Of a stretch of DNA of 64,000 nucleotides, positions 45,850-55,587 are shown piece by piece. The notes beneath the pieces are model-generated. The model made no database searches. It worked only from the letters and a program-made list of their open reading frames with translations, and was not told where the DNA came from. Source of the stretch: Pseudomonas triticicola (GTDB lineage Bacteria; Pseudomonadota; Gammaproteobacteria; Pseudomonadales; Pseudomonadaceae); NCBI RefSeq assembly GCF_019145375.1, contig NZ_JAHSTX010000001.1:3993501-4057500 (forward strand), in the 5' to 3' direction. How positions within the stretch are numbered: the first letter of the stretch is position 1; each line of letters opens with the position of its first letter. Made by a program: the position numbers and the translations under genes.

Positions 45850-47598
45850 ATGAGCCAGACCAACTTTTCTCCCAAGCTGCGCGCTCCGACTCCCACGCAA
45901 ACGCGCCTGTCGTTCTGCGACGCCAGCCCGCGCGACCTCAAGCGCTGGATCGCCAGCCTGCCCAAGGCCAACATCGGCGAAACCGCCCGCCTGCTGTATC
46001 AAGGCCTCGGCGAACTGAACCTGTTGCTCACTCCCAGTGACAATCGCCTGCAACTCTTGGAACTGCTGCGGCCCGAGGTGTATTTCGTCTGCCAGCATCT
46101 GGAACGGCACTTTCTGCATCAGGCGATCATGCTCGACGAGCGCTCGCGCAAGGTCAGCAACCTGTGTCAGGCGCTACAAGGTCAGCTGGCCATCGGCTAT
46201 AAACAGATCGTTCTGCGCATCCTGCCCAAATACAGCAAGGACCGCGCGACGTTGGTCAGCACCGCCTTGCAACGCGCCGCGCATGCCCTGAAGGCGCAAC
46301 TGGTGCGCGCCACGCAGTTGTACAGTTCACCGCCGGAACATGCGTGGTTCGAATTGCACCAGCTGTATCGCAGCGCGGCGCAATTGCAGCTGCAACAACG
46401 GCGGCTGCGCGATGATCTGGCCTTTTTGACTAGCGAACTGAGCGTCGAACAGACCTACATCGCCGCACTGCTATTGGGCAGTGCCCGTTGCAACCAATTG
46501 CGTCAAAGCCAGATTGCCCGGCTGGCCGAGGTGATCGAGCCGTGGAGCGCCCTGCTCAAACTGCATCCCGACAGCGCCGACGACGGCTTGTTTGCGGTCA
46601 GTCCGGAACTCGATGTCGGCCCGCGCTACCGCAAGATGTTTCGCAGCGAACAACAGAACGGGCTGCTGGGCTTCGATCCGCAACCGCTGGTCAAACAGCT
46701 CGAAACGCACCTGCTGCACCAGTCCACCTCGACCCCGTTACCCGTTTCCGTCGGCCTCAGCGTCGACACCCTGCAACATCTGCACGCTACTTGGGGTCAA
46801 GCGGCCGAACGCAGCTTTCAACGCATCGCCGGCCAGGGCTCGCTGACCGTGTGCGTTGGCATGAGCGCCCTGCACTTCTACCTCGGCGGCGAGCGCACTT
46901 TCAGCGAGTTGCTCAAACATCCCGGCGCCCGCGCGGCAAACTTCAGCAGCGTCGTGGCCAACGGCGAAAAGGACAGCTGGAGTCAGGCGTTCGACGCTGC
47001 CCCGCAAAGTAACGATGAGCTGTTGCCGTACGAGGAAATCCAGTACGACCAGTTGAGCGAAGAAGAAGGCCCGGGCAACGCGCCGAATTATCCGACTTAC
47101 GCCTTGCCGGTGATCAACCATAGCCCCGGCGGCTATTGCCTGGCCTGGCCGAGCGAAGTACCGGCCGAATTGCAGGCCGGGGAAATGCTCGGCATTCAGG
47201 ACAGCGAGAGCAAAGGCTGGAGCATTGCGGTGATTCGCTGGATCCGCCAGGTGCGCGGCAGCGGCACGCAGATGGGCATTGAACTGGTCGCGCCACACGC
47301 GCAGCCGTGCGGTCTGCAACTGGTGCGAGCGAAAGACGATCACAGCCAGTATTTGCGCGGCTTGCTGTTGCCTGAGATCAGCGCGATCGATGTGCCGGCC
47401 ACCGTGCTTGCGCCGCGCCTGCCGTTTCAGGAAGGCAACAAGGTGTTGATCAACACCCAGGGCGAGGAACACCGCGCCGGACTGGATCGGCGGGTGGCGA
47501 GTACCCACAGCTTCAACCAGTTCGCCTATCGCTCGCTGGATCCTGCGCAGAATGGCGGAGGTGAGGAGGATTTTGATTCGTTGTGGAATTCGCTTTAG
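45850..47598 (+). CDS. PilZ-like c-di-GMP effector, FimW/PA4958 homologue
   Basis: The 582-residue cytoplasmic protein has a long alpha-helical N-terminal part (about 1-400). The C-terminal domain contains YALPVINHSPGGYCLAW, an NxSxGG motif, and GTQMGIELVAP, consistent with a PilZ fold. By position (after psd, before serB) it corresponds to PA4958, which I recall as FimW, a c-di-GMP-binding factor for surface attachment. The RxxxR half of the PilZ motif is not obvious, so c-di-GMP binding is inferred. The start is uncertain: ATG at 45850 and ATG at 45838 are in frame and neither has a strong ribosome binding site. fimX, next to it in P. aeruginosa, is absent here. Confidence 0.82.
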   Translation: MSQTNFSPKLRAPTPTQTRLSFCDASPRDLKRWIASLPKANIGETARLLYQGLGELNLLLTPSDNRLQLLELLRPEVYFVCQHLERHFLHQAIMLDERSRKVSNLCQALQGQLAIGYKQIVLRILPKYSKDRATLVSTALQRAAHALKAQLVRATQLYSSPPEHAWFELHQLYRSAAQLQLQQRRLRDDLAFLTSELSVEQTYIAALLLGSARCNQLRQSQIARLAEVIEPWSALLKLHPDSADDGLFAVSPELDVGPRYRKMFRSEQQNGLLGFDPQPLVKQLETHLLHQSTSTPLPVSVGLSVDTLQHLHATWGQAAERSFQRIAGQGSLTVCVGMSALHFYLGGERTFSELLKHPGARAANFSSVVANGEKDSWSQAFDAAPQSNDELLPYEEIQYDQLSEEEGPGNAPNYPTYALPVINHSPGGYCLAWPSEVPAELQAGEMLGIQDSESKGWSIAVIRWIRQVRGSGTQMGIELVAPHAQPCGLQLVRAKDDHSQYLRGLLLPEISAIDVPATVLAPRLPFQEGNKVLINTQGEEHRAGLDRRVASTHSFNQFAYRSLDPAQNGGGEEDFDSLWNSL

Positions 47599-47612
47599 AC
47601 CGAGGTGCGGCC

Positions 47613-47678
47613 TTCGCGAGCAGGCTCGCTCCCACACTGGAATGAGGTTTCCCGTGGGAGCGAGCCTGCTCGCGAAGA
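47613..47678. repeat. REPIN (inverted pair of REP sequences)
   Basis: TTCGCGAGCAGGCTCGCTCC and its inverse GGAGCGAGCCTGCTCGCGAA are separated by about 25 bp. It sits between the convergent PilZ-like gene and serB. Confidence 0.93.
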
Positions 47679-47701
47679 GGCCAGATCAGCTTATCGAGAT
47701 C

Positions 47702-48916
47702 TCAGAGCTGCCCGTCGCGATCGCGGAAACCCAGCAGATATAACACGCCATCGAGCCCCAGCGTTGAGATCGCCTGCTTCGCCGACTGCTTGACCAGTGG
47801 TTTGGCGCGGAACGCCACGCCCAGCCCGGCAATCGCCAGCATCGGCAAGTCGTTGGCGCCGTCGCCGACGGCAATGGTCTGCTCCAGACGCAGACCTTCC
47901 TTGTGCGCCAATTCCTTGAGCAAGTCAGCCTTGCGCTGCGCATCGACAATCGGCTCGATCGCCACGCCGGTGCACTTGCCGTCGACCACTTCCAACTCGT
48001 TGGCAAACACGTAGTCGATGCCCAGCCTGGCCTGCAGTTGCTTGGCGAAATAAGTGAAGCCGCCGGACAGGATGGCGGTTTTGTAGCCAAGGCGCTTGAG
48101 TTCGGCGAACAGGGTTTCGGCGCCTTCGGTCAAACGCAGCGAGGCACCGATCGAGTCGAGCACGCTGACGTCGAGGCCCTTGAGCAGCGCCAGACGCTCC
48201 TTGAAGCTGGCGCGAAAATCCAGTTCGCCGGCCATCGCGCGCTCGGTGATTTCCGAGACCCGATCACCGACGCCGGCCGCCTTGGCCAGCTCATCGATGA
48301 CTTCCGCTTCGATCAGCGTTGAGTCCATGTCGAACACGGCCAGACGTCGGTTGCGACGGAACAGCGAGTCTTCCTGAAAGGCGATATCGACGTTCAATTC
48401 CTGGGCAACGCTGAGGAATTCGGCGCGCAGGGCCTGCGGATCGGCCGCTTCGCCGCGCACGGAAAACTCGATGCAGCCCTTGCCCTTGTCGGCCGGTGTG
48501 TCCAGCGGCATGCGCCCCGACAGACGGTCGATATGGTCGATGTTCAGGCCATATTTGGCGGTGATCGCGCTGACCGCCTGCAACTGGCCGGCGGTGACCT
48601 TGCGCGTCAGCAGGGTAACGATATGGCGCTTCTTGCCCTGATTGCCCACCCATTGCTGGTAATCCTCTTCGGACACCGGGGTGAAGCGCACTTGCTGATC
48701 CAGTTCGTAGCCCTTGAACAGGATGTCCTTGAGCACTGACTTGCCTTGTTCGGAATCGGGAATTTCAACCAGGATGCCGAACGACAGGGTGTCGTGGATC
48801 ACCGCCTGACCGATGTCGAGAATGTTCACACCACCTTGTGCCAGAACACCGGTGATGGCCGCCGTCAGACCCGGACGGTCGACTCCCGTGATGTTAATCA
48901 GGACGATTTCGCGCAA
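47702..48916 (-). CDS. serB: Phosphoserine phosphatase
   Basis: The 404-residue protein has two N-terminal ACT-like domains (LREIVLINITGVDRPGLTAAI; KRHIVTLLTRKVTAGQLQAV). The HAD phosphatase domain follows, with FDMDSTLIEAEVIDELA (nucleophile Asp), ILSGGFTYFA and VGDGANDLPMLAIAGLG. It makes serine from phosphoserine. The start is probably the TTG at 48916 with GGGGG 6 nt upstream; the family begins with REIVLINITG. It is divergent from the YtjB-like gene, the same arrangement as in E. coli. Confidence 0.97.
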   Translation of the reverse strand: MREIVLINITGVDRPGLTAAITGVLAQGGVNILDIGQAVIHDTLSFGILVEIPDSEQGKSVLKDILFKGYELDQQVRFTPVSEEDYQQWVGNQGKKRHIVTLLTRKVTAGQLQAVSAITAKYGLNIDHIDRLSGRMPLDTPADKGKGCIEFSVRGEAADPQALRAEFLSVAQELNVDIAFQEDSLFRRNRRLAVFDMDSTLIEAEVIDELAKAAGVGDRVSEITERAMAGELDFRASFKERLALLKGLDVSVLDSIGASLRLTEGAETLFAELKRLGYKTAILSGGFTYFAKQLQARLGIDYVFANELEVVDGKCTGVAIEPIVDAQRKADLLKELAHKEGLRLEQTIAVGDGANDLPMLAIAGLGVAFRAKPLVKQSAKQAISTLGLDGVLYLLGFRDRDGQL

Positions 48917-49050
48917 CGCGCACCCCCGCAACTGGAAAAAAACCGCATTCTACCCACTTTCAGTGACCATCGGGCACCGCGAGCGCTTTGCCGGTCTGGG
49001 GCCTGTCGCTATACTGCGCGTCAACTTCACGGACAAAGAGCCGAGCTCAA

Positions 49051-50562
49051 GTGAACCGGCCCACGCCAGTCAAAACCGATAACTTCTTCCTGCTGATCTT
49101 CCGTGCACTGCGCCATCGCCGTGTACCGATTGCATTGCGCATTGCCAGCCACAACGTGATCCTGGTCGCTCTGGCCCTGGTGATCTATGCCGGGGTGATG
49201 GGGCTGCAATTCAAGCAGGCCATGCACGAGCAGGCCGATGCGCTGGGCGAAAGCCTGACCACGCAGACCGCCACCTCCGCCACCGAGCTGCTGGTGTCCA
49301 ACGACATACTCAGCCTCAACGTGCTGCTCAACAACCTGACCAAGAACAAACTGGTCGCCCACGCGGCAATCTACAGTGTGGACAACCGCATCCTCGCCGA
49401 GTCCGGTCAGCGTCCCAAGCACAGCCTGCTGGGCGAAGCCGAGGGCATGTACGAGAGCAAGATCACTTTCCAGGACGTGACTGCCGGGCAACTGCGCATC
49501 AGCCTGGACATGGATCAGTTCCAGCAGCCGATGACGATCAGCCTGCAGAGCATGGGCATTTTGAGCGCGATTCTGCTGGCACTGTCGCTGGCTCTGAGCC
49601 TGCGCATGGGCCGTTATCTGTCGACGCCGTTGCTGCAATTGCGCGTGTGGCTGCGCCGCATCGACGCGCACACCCCGGGCATCGATCGTCAGGATGAAAT
49701 CGGCGATCTGGCGCGCCAGCTGCACGCCAGCTACGCCCCGGAACCGGAGCCCGAGCCTGAACCCGAGCCGGAATTCGCCGAGGAAGACGACGAGCTGGAG
49801 TTCGAGGTGCGCAACCTGCGCGATCCGAGCTTCGACGAAAGCCGCCCGCTGGCCGCGAAGAAACCGGCACCGCGTCACTTGGTCAGCACCGTCGAAGACG
49901 ATGATGACGATGACGCCTTCGCCGACCTGCGCGACGAATCGCTCAACGGCGCCGCCCAACCGCTCACGCGCAAACCGAGCCCTGACGTGCCACAGCACAC
50001 CGCCGTACTGGCCGTGCAACTGGGCTCGCAGGAACAATTGCGTCGTTTGCCTCGCGCACGTCTGGAAGAATTGCAGGAACGCTATCGCGACTGCCTCGAG
50101 CAGGCCGCTTCGCTGTATCAGGGCGAAATCGAGACCCTCAACGACGGCAGCACGCTGTTGCTGTTCCACACCGAAGATTGCGGCGACGATTACCTGACCA
50201 ATGCCATCTGCTGCGGCGAACTGCTTCGTGCACTCGGCCACCAATTGCAGATCGAGGTCGCAGACAGCGGCATCACCCTGCAATTGCAGCTGGGCCTGAC
50301 CTTGGGCGATGAGCTGTTTGGCCTGAGCCAGATTGATCTGCTACTGACCGATTCGGCCCAGGATGCACTGGCCTTGTCGCAGCACAGCCGCAATCTGCTG
50401 CTGGTTGAACGCAAGATCAGCGATGACGCGTTGATCCGCCAGCGTGCGCGGATCCGGCCGATCGCCAGCCCTGAGGGCGCTTGCTGTGTGGAGCGGTTGA
50501 TGGAGCCTTATCCATCGATGCTGGAACGGCAACTGGCGCGGATGCATGAGCGCCGGGCGTAA
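49051..50562 (+). CDS. AhpA/YtjB (SMP) family membrane protein
   Basis: The 503-residue protein starts at a GTG (VNRPTPVKTDNFFLLIFRAL). It has two membrane helices, near 33-55 and 165-190, enclosing a periplasmic sensor-like loop of about 110 residues (LTTQTATSATELLVSNDILSLN). Cytoplasmic side: an acidic linker with Pro-Glu dipeptide repeats (about 232-245) and an Asp-rich stretch, then a domain of about 200 residues (about 300-495) that recalls degenerate class III nucleotidyl cyclases, without visible catalytic residues. The family is the neighbour of serB in enterobacteria too; function is unclear. The start has a weak ribosome binding site. Confidence 0.85.
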   Translation: MNRPTPVKTDNFFLLIFRALRHRRVPIALRIASHNVILVALALVIYAGVMGLQFKQAMHEQADALGESLTTQTATSATELLVSNDILSLNVLLNNLTKNKLVAHAAIYSVDNRILAESGQRPKHSLLGEAEGMYESKITFQDVTAGQLRISLDMDQFQQPMTISLQSMGILSAILLALSLALSLRMGRYLSTPLLQLRVWLRRIDAHTPGIDRQDEIGDLARQLHASYAPEPEPEPEPEPEFAEEDDELEFEVRNLRDPSFDESRPLAAKKPAPRHLVSTVEDDDDDDAFADLRDESLNGAAQPLTRKPSPDVPQHTAVLAVQLGSQEQLRRLPRARLEELQERYRDCLEQAASLYQGEIETLNDGSTLLLFHTEDCGDDYLTNAICCGELLRALGHQLQIEVADSGITLQLQLGLTLGDELFGLSQIDLLLTDSAQDALALSQHSRNLLLVERKISDDALIRQRARIRPIASPEGACCVERLMEPYPSMLERQLARMHERRA

Positions 50563-50580
50563 GGCTTAGGCCAGATACGC

Positions 50581-50617
50581 AAAAGCCCGCAGATGAGTGA
50601 TTGTCTGCGGGCTTTTT
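50581..50617 (+). terminator. Terminator of the YtjB-like gene
   Basis: AAAAGCCCGCAGA pairs with TCTGCGGGCTTTT over 13 bp around a 10-nt loop and ends in a T run of six. Confidence 0.95.
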
Positions 50618-50655
50618 TGTGCGCGGTCTTATTGGAATCGTGCGCATCCCTGAAA

Positions 50656-50832
50656 AGCCCACCCTAGCCCTCTCCCTCCGGGAGAGGGGACCGACCGAGG
50701 TGTCTAGCGTCATACGTCGACCTGACAGATCTTGGCGATTATGGATTCACCGCCGCGCGTACACGTCGGTGTAGCTCTCGAATATCCCCCAATCGGTTCC
50801 CTCTCCCTCTGGGAGAGGGCTAGGGTGAGGGG
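50656..50832. repeat. Inverted-end intergenic element, copy B
   Basis: Ends CACCCTAGCCCTCTCCCTCC and GGGAGAGGGCTAGGGTGAGG are inverted repeats. The right interior (GTGTAGCTCTCGAATATCCC at about 50770-50789) is the reverse complement of the left interior of copy C, so B and C lie in opposite orientation. Confidence 0.92.
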
Positions 50833-50866
50833 CTTTTTGATCTTCCACCCTGCCTCCAGACACAAC

Positions 50867-50889
50867 AAAGCCCGCACTAGGCGGGCTCT
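50867..50889 (-). terminator. Terminator of the PqiC-like lipoprotein gene
   Basis: On the minus strand AGAGCCCGC-CTAGT-GCGGGCTTTGTTG forms a 7-8 bp hairpin with a short T run, 20 nt after the stop. Confidence 0.8.
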
Positions 50890-50908
50890 GTTCTGACGCG
50901 TTCCAGCT

Positions 50909-51622
50909 TCAGAAGCGAAACACTTCCATATCCGTACGAATCGGCGACGCCATCGGGATCTTCGGTTGCTTCTCCGCATCCGCCGCTGGCGCTGCGGGCT
51001 TCGGCGCGGCTTTACGCGGTGCCTCGGCCACGGGCGGCTGGTTGGCCAGTGGCTTGAGCGCCACCGACAATTGCTCGGCCAGACGCTGCAACAGAATCCC
51101 CTGTGCCTGCACCTGGGAAGCGGTGCTGCCGGCGTGCAACTCTTGCAGATGAATGATGCGGTTATCACGCACCTTGCCGCGACGATCGATCAAACGCCAC
51201 TGCGCATCGAGAATCGCCGGTTGTTTCGCCCCGGAATCCAGACGGGTGATGGTCAGCAAAACCTGCACATCCGGCGTGAAGCCGGCGGTAGCAGGCGCCA
51301 GCACCACACGCTGGCTGTCCAGGTGACCGGCGACCTGACGCATCAACAGCTGATCGATATCCGACGAAAGGCTGCCAGCCCAACGACCGTCGGTCGCCGC
51401 TTGCAGGCTGCCGTCGGGTTGACGTTGCAGCAGGGTTTCGCGTTGCAGGTAATCGGCTACAACCACCGGCCCCAGCAAAACCGCCATGCCCGCGCTTTGC
51501 GCAGGCTGAACCGGACTTCCGCTGTCCAGTTGGTACAGCGACACCGGCTGGTGAACGCTGCAACCCGCCAGGCCAAGAACGCCGGCGAGCAACAAAATAA
51601 GGGGGCGTAGAGCAGTCATCAT
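50909..51622 (-). CDS. PqiC/ABC-transport auxiliary lipoprotein (DUF330-like)
   Basis: The 237-residue protein has a lipoprotein signal peptide (MMTALRPLILLLAGVLGLAGC, lipobox LAGC, Cys21). The ABC_trans_aux fold follows (VSLYQLDSG, VLLGPVVVADYLQRETLLQR, DIDQLLMRQVAGHLDSQRV) and a Pro/Ala/Lys-rich linker leads to a short C-terminus. Family members such as PqiC work with MCE-domain lipid transporters between inner and outer membranes; here no MCE genes are adjacent, so the partner is unknown. The start is placed at 51622; the next Met (51619) is equally possible. Confidence 0.82.
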   Translation of the reverse strand: MMTALRPLILLLAGVLGLAGCSVHQPVSLYQLDSGSPVQPAQSAGMAVLLGPVVVADYLQRETLLQRQPDGSLQAATDGRWAGSLSSDIDQLLMRQVAGHLDSQRVVLAPATAGFTPDVQVLLTITRLDSGAKQPAILDAQWRLIDRRGKVRDNRIIHLQELHAGSTASQVQAQGILLQRLAEQLSVALKPLANQPPVAEAPRKAAPKPAAPAADAEKQPKIPMASPIRTDMEVFRF

Positions 51623-51804
51623 CCCGTCCAGGTGGCCGCCACAAGGCTGACCACAGTGAAAATACTCAATAAATATGAAGAACGCTCGGCCACGCCGGCG
51701 CTTGAAAGGCCATATCATCCGTGAATATGCGTTCCGACTCCAGCGCCAAAGCGTCGATCTACGCGTTTAATCGCAGATCGAACGCTCTAGGAAGGCGTTC
51801 TCGC

Positions 51805-54069
51805 CTAATTGAGGTTTTCGACGAGCAGCGCATCGACCCGTTGGAAGCCCCGCGGAAGTTTGTTTCCGCGCCGTCCACGCTCACCTTTGTAGTGCTCGAG
51901 GTCGTCGGCTTTCAGTGACAGAGTCCGTTTGCCAGCCTGCAACACCAGGGTGGCGCCTTCCGGCAGAACGGCGATGTCCGTGACATATTCTTCGCGACTG
52001 GCCACGCGTTCACCGGAAATGCCGATGATCTTGTTGCCTTTGCCCTTACCCAATTGTGGCAGATCGCTGATTTTGAAGATCAGCAGGCGACCTTCGGTCG
52101 TGACCGAGGCCAGCCAGTTCTGCTCGCGATCGGCCACTGGTCGCGGCGCGATGACCTTGGCGTTGTTCGGCAAGCTCAACAGAGCCTTGCCAGCCTTGTT
52201 CTTCGCTTGCAGATCCTCGCCTTTGACCACGAAGCCATAACCGGCATCGGACGCGATCACGTACAGCGAATCGTCTTCCGGCATCAGCACGCATTCGAAA
52301 GCTGCACCCGGTGGCGGCGTCAAACGGCCGGTCAACGGTTCGCCCTGGCCACGGGCCGAAGGCAAGGTGTGCGCGGCGACCGAATAGCTGCGTCCGGTGG
52401 AGTCGATGAACACGGCAAACTGGTTGGAGCGCCCCGCCGCCGAGGTCTTGAAGCCATCGCCGGCCTTGTACGACAGACCGGTGGCGTCGATGTCATGGCC
52501 CTTGGCCGAACGCACCCAGCCTTTTTCCGACAGCACGACAGTGACTTTCTCGTTCGGCAGCAGATCGTGCTCGCTCAACGCCTTGGCTTCGGCGCGCTCG
52601 ACGATTGGCGAGCGGCGGTCGTCGCCGTAGGTTTCGGCGTCTTTGAGCAGCTCGGTGCGCACCAACTTCTTCAGCTTCGCTTCGCTGCCCAGCAGGGCTT
52701 GCAGCTTGGCCTGTTCCTTGAGCAGTTCGTCCTGCTCGTCGCGCAGCTTCATCTCTTCCAGTCGCGCCAACTGACGCAAGCGGGTGTCGAGGATGTAGTC
52801 GGCCTGAATCTCGCTGAGGGCGAAACGCTCGATCAGCTTGGCTTTCGGATGCTCCTCGGTACGGATGATGTGGATCACTTCATCCAGATTGAGATAGGCA
52901 ATCAGCAAGCCGTCCAACAGGTGCAGGCGACGTTCGACCTTGTCGAGGCGGAATTGCAGGCGGCGACGCACGGTCAGCACGCGGAATTCCAGCCATTCGA
53001 CCAGCAGCGCACGCAGGTTTTTCAGCTGTGGCTTGCCGTCCAGACCGATGATGTTGACGTTGACCCGGTAGGTCGACTCCAGCTCAGTGCTGGCGAACAG
53101 ATGCTGCATCAGCGCTTCGTGATCGACGCGGCTGTTGACCGGAATGATCACGATGCGGCACGGGTTTTCGTGGTCGGATTCGTCACGCAGGTCGGCGATC
53201 TGCGGCGCTTTCGACGGTTTTGCCTGCATCAGCGCGGCGATCTGCTCCAGCACTTTGGCGCCGGAGACCTGATGCGGCAGCGCGGTGACGATGATGTCGC
53301 CGTCCTCGACGTGGTACACGGCGCGCATACGCACCGAGCCCTTGCCGGTTTCGTACATTTTCAGCAGATCGGCGCGCGGCGTGATGATTTCCGCTTCGGT
53401 CGGATAGTCCGGGCCTTGAATATGCTCGCAGAGCTGTTCGACCGTGGCTTTCGGCTCATCGAGCAGACGCACGCAGGCGGTGGCGACTTCGCGCAGGTTG
53501 TGCGGCGGCACGTCGGTGGCCATGCCCACGGCAATACCCGTGGTGCCGTTGAGCAGAATGTTCGGCAGGCGCGCCGGTAATACCAGCGGCTCCTGCAGGG
53601 TGCCGTCGAAGTTCGGCCCCCAGTCAGCGGTGCCTTGGCCCAGTTCGCTGAGCAGCACTTCGGAATAGCGCGACAGCCGCGCTTCGGTGTAACGCATGGC
53701 GGCGAAGGACTTGGGATCGTCCGGCGCACCCCAGTTGCCCTGGCCGTCGACCAGTGTGTAGCGATAGCTGAACGGCTGCGCCATCAGCACCATCGCTTCG
53801 TAGCACGCCGAATCGCCGTGGGGGTGGAACTTGCCGAGCACGTCACCGACGGTACGCGCCGATTTCTTGTGCTTGGAATCGGCGTCCAGCCCCAGTTCGC
53901 TCATGGCGTAGACAATACGCCGCTGTACCGGTTTCAGGCCGTCGCCGATATGCGGCAAGGCGCGGTCCATGATCACGTACATGGAGTAGTTGAGGTAGGC
54001 ATTTTCGGTGAAGTCAGCCAGCGATCGGCGTTCTACACCGTCCAGGCTGAGATCAAGGGAGTCGCTCAT
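51805..54069 (-). CDS. parC: DNA topoisomerase IV subunit A
   Basis: The 754-residue protein begins [20 protein letters not shown]. The breakage-reunion domain has the quinolone-resistance region [13 protein letters not shown] (Ser87 and Glu91, wild type) and the catalytic MRYTEARLS (Tyr127). A coiled coil and a beta-pinwheel C-terminal domain with degenerate repeats follow. It decatenates daughter chromosomes with ParE. The ATG at 54069 matches the family; the upstream extension is unsupported. Two small genes separate it from parE in one operon. Confidence 0.98.
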   Translation of the reverse strand: MSDSLDLSLDGVERRSLADFTENAYLNYSMYVIMDRALPHIGDGLKPVQRRIVYAMSELGLDADSKHKKSARTVGDVLGKFHPHGDSACYEAMVLMAQPFSYRYTLVDGQGNWGAPDDPKSFAAMRYTEARLSRYSEVLLSELGQGTADWGPNFDGTLQEPLVLPARLPNILLNGTTGIAVGMATDVPPHNLREVATACVRLLDEPKATVEQLCEHIQGPDYPTEAEIITPRADLLKMYETGKGSVRMRAVYHVEDGDIIVTALPHQVSGAKVLEQIAALMQAKPSKAPQIADLRDESDHENPCRIVIIPVNSRVDHEALMQHLFASTELESTYRVNVNIIGLDGKPQLKNLRALLVEWLEFRVLTVRRRLQFRLDKVERRLHLLDGLLIAYLNLDEVIHIIRTEEHPKAKLIERFALSEIQADYILDTRLRQLARLEEMKLRDEQDELLKEQAKLQALLGSEAKLKKLVRTELLKDAETYGDDRRSPIVERAEAKALSEHDLLPNEKVTVVLSEKGWVRSAKGHDIDATGLSYKAGDGFKTSAAGRSNQFAVFIDSTGRSYSVAAHTLPSARGQGEPLTGRLTPPPGAAFECVLMPEDDSLYVIASDAGYGFVVKGEDLQAKNKAGKALLSLPNNAKVIAPRPVADREQNWLASVTTEGRLLIFKISDLPQLGKGKGNKIIGISGERVASREEYVTDIAVLPEGATLVLQAGKRTLSLKADDLEHYKGERGRRGNKLPRGFQRVDALLVENLN

Positions 54070-54076
54070 GCGGGCC

Positions 54077-54601
54077 TCATCGGTTCGTTGTCTGGCGCAG
54101 CAGCATGGTGCCACCGCGCTGGGTAAATTCAAGTCTGTTCAGGGCGCTCATGCCGAGCAGCACCTGATCGCCATGCAGCCCCGGCGCCACCAGTGCGCGG
54201 ACATCGCGCAGGACGATGTCGCCCAATTGCAGGCGGGCAATCTTCGTTCGATAGCCCTGGCTCAGGCCATTGGCCGTGCTCAGGGTCACGCCGAAACCTT
54301 CTTGCAGCTTCAAACGCTTGGCCAGATCCGCCGGGATCGCCACATCGGTGGCGCCGGTGTCGAGCATGAACTCGACCGGCTCGCCGTTGATCTGGCCGCT
54401 GGCGACAAAATGCCCTTGGGCATTGCTCGCCAGTTTCACTTCGATAAATCCTTCGCCCTGCTCCGACGTGACCACTATGTTCGGATTCTGCTGGCGCTGT
54501 TCCCACTGACCGAAAAACCGCGTCGCGAGAAACAGCGCCGCGCACCAGGCGAGGATCATCAACACCCGACCGGCACGCTTGCCCGGTGGCTGCTGGCTCA
54601 T
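54077..54601 (-). CDS. Retropepsin-like aspartic protease (TIGR02281 type), membrane-anchored
   Basis: The 174-residue protein has an N-terminal membrane anchor ([19 protein letters not shown], about 14-32). A single retropepsin-like domain follows with the catalytic [14 protein letters not shown] (Asp in DTGA) and the flap/second-half pattern [12 protein letters not shown]. Such clan AA proteases act as homodimers, probably in the periplasm; the substrate is unknown. The ATG at 54601 overlaps the end of the phytase-like gene by 4 nt (ATGA), and parC follows after 7 nt, so all belong to the parE-parC operon. Confidence 0.92.
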   Translation of the reverse strand: MSQQPPGKRAGRVLMILAWCAALFLATRFFGQWEQRQQNPNIVVTSEQGEGFIEVKLASNAQGHFVASGQINGEPVEFMLDTGATDVAIPADLAKRLKLQEGFGVTLSTANGLSQGYRTKIARLQLGDIVLRDVRALVAPGLHGDQVLLGMSALNRLEFTQRGGTMLLRQTTNR

Positions 54602-55587
54602 GGCCTGGCACTCCAGCCACCGTCCGGCGCGGCAAAGCGCCAGACCACCGGGCGGACTTCGCCATCGGCACGCGGGCCAAAATTGTTGTCGACGCCGATC
54701 CACGCACCTTCGGCATCAATGATCAGCGCTTCCTCCAGTCCGTAGTTCTGCGAGTAGCGACGTTTTTCCTGCAACAGTTCGCCGGCATACGACCAGCACT
54801 GCTCGACCTTGGCCGTCTGCGCATCGCGACGGCAGATCTGATAAGCGTTGCGTTCAAGGGTAAACAGCTTGCCGTTGAACAAGGAAATGTCGGAAAAGTC
54901 GCGATGAACCGCTTTCGCCTTGGGAAACTGTGGCGGCTGCATCTCCTTGCCGCCCTCACTGAGCAGCACGCAGCGACCGTCACAATCCCACACCGTCTGC
55001 TGGCGTTTGATCAGCAGCAAACCACGTTTTTGCCGTTCGGCGGCCAGCCATATCTGATCACCGGCCGGGTTGATCGCCAGGCCCTCGAAGATCGAATTGA
55101 ACTTGAGCAGCAGGCCGCTCGCCCGCGCTTCGCGAACCAGCAGCGGCGAGATTTTCAGCCAGTTCGCCGGGCCGCTGACCGGCACCTGCAACACCGCCGC
55201 ATGGGCTTCACTGACGATGTAGCGATTGCCTACGCTGTCGCAACTGATGCCCTCGAAATCCAGATCGCCACCGCGAATGAACGACGCCGCCCAGGTGCGC
55301 GAACTCAAGCCCCACGGCAAGCCGCTCTCCGGCACAGGCGGCACGTCGATGTGCACGGTTTGCGCCTGCCAGACCGGATCGCGGGTATCGAGCCGATAGA
55401 TCTGCTCGTCATCGCGATCGGAAACCGTCCACAGCTCATTGCCGCACCTGGCCAGCCCCGACAGGTTACCGCCGCGCATGCCTTCGACCGGGTGTTCGGA
55501 AAGCAGCCGCAATTGTTGCAGCGGCTCGGCCGACACGCTCAGCGCACTCAGCAGCAACGCACCCGCCAAGGCCCAGCCAAACTGCAT
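54598..55587 (-). CDS. Secreted phytase-like esterase family protein
   Basis: The 329-residue protein has a signal peptide (MQFGWALAGALLLSALSVSA, cleavage near residue 20). The beta-propeller pattern of the esterase-like-of-phytase family follows: LSGLARCGNELWTVSDRDD, GGDLDFEGISCDSVGNRYIVSE and FEGLAINPAGDQIWLAAE. Substrate and role are unknown. Its ATG overlaps the parE stop by 1 nt, placing an exported protein inside a topoisomerase operon, as at PA4966 in P. aeruginosa. Confidence 0.9.
   Translation of the reverse strand: MQFGWALAGALLLSALSVSAEPLQQLRLLSEHPVEGMRGGNLSGLARCGNELWTVSDRDDEQIYRLDTRDPVWQAQTVHIDVPPVPESGLPWGLSSRTWAASFIRGGDLDFEGISCDSVGNRYIVSEAHAAVLQVPVSGPANWLKISPLLVREARASGLLLKFNSIFEGLAINPAGDQIWLAAERQKRGLLLIKRQQTVWDCDGRCVLLSEGGKEMQPPQFPKAKAVHRDFSDISLFNGKLFTLERNAYQICRRDAQTAKVEQCWSYAGELLQEKRRYSQNYGLEEALIIDAEGAWIGVDNNFGPRADGEVRPVVWRFAAPDGGWSARP

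Larger units (their letters stand above)
50563..50908. other. 346-bp non-coding gap with two terminators and a repeat element
   Basis: The gap between the convergent YtjB-like and lipoprotein genes contains a terminator for each gene (50581-50617 and 50867-50889) around copy B of the inverted-end element. No other feature is visible. Confidence 0.85.
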
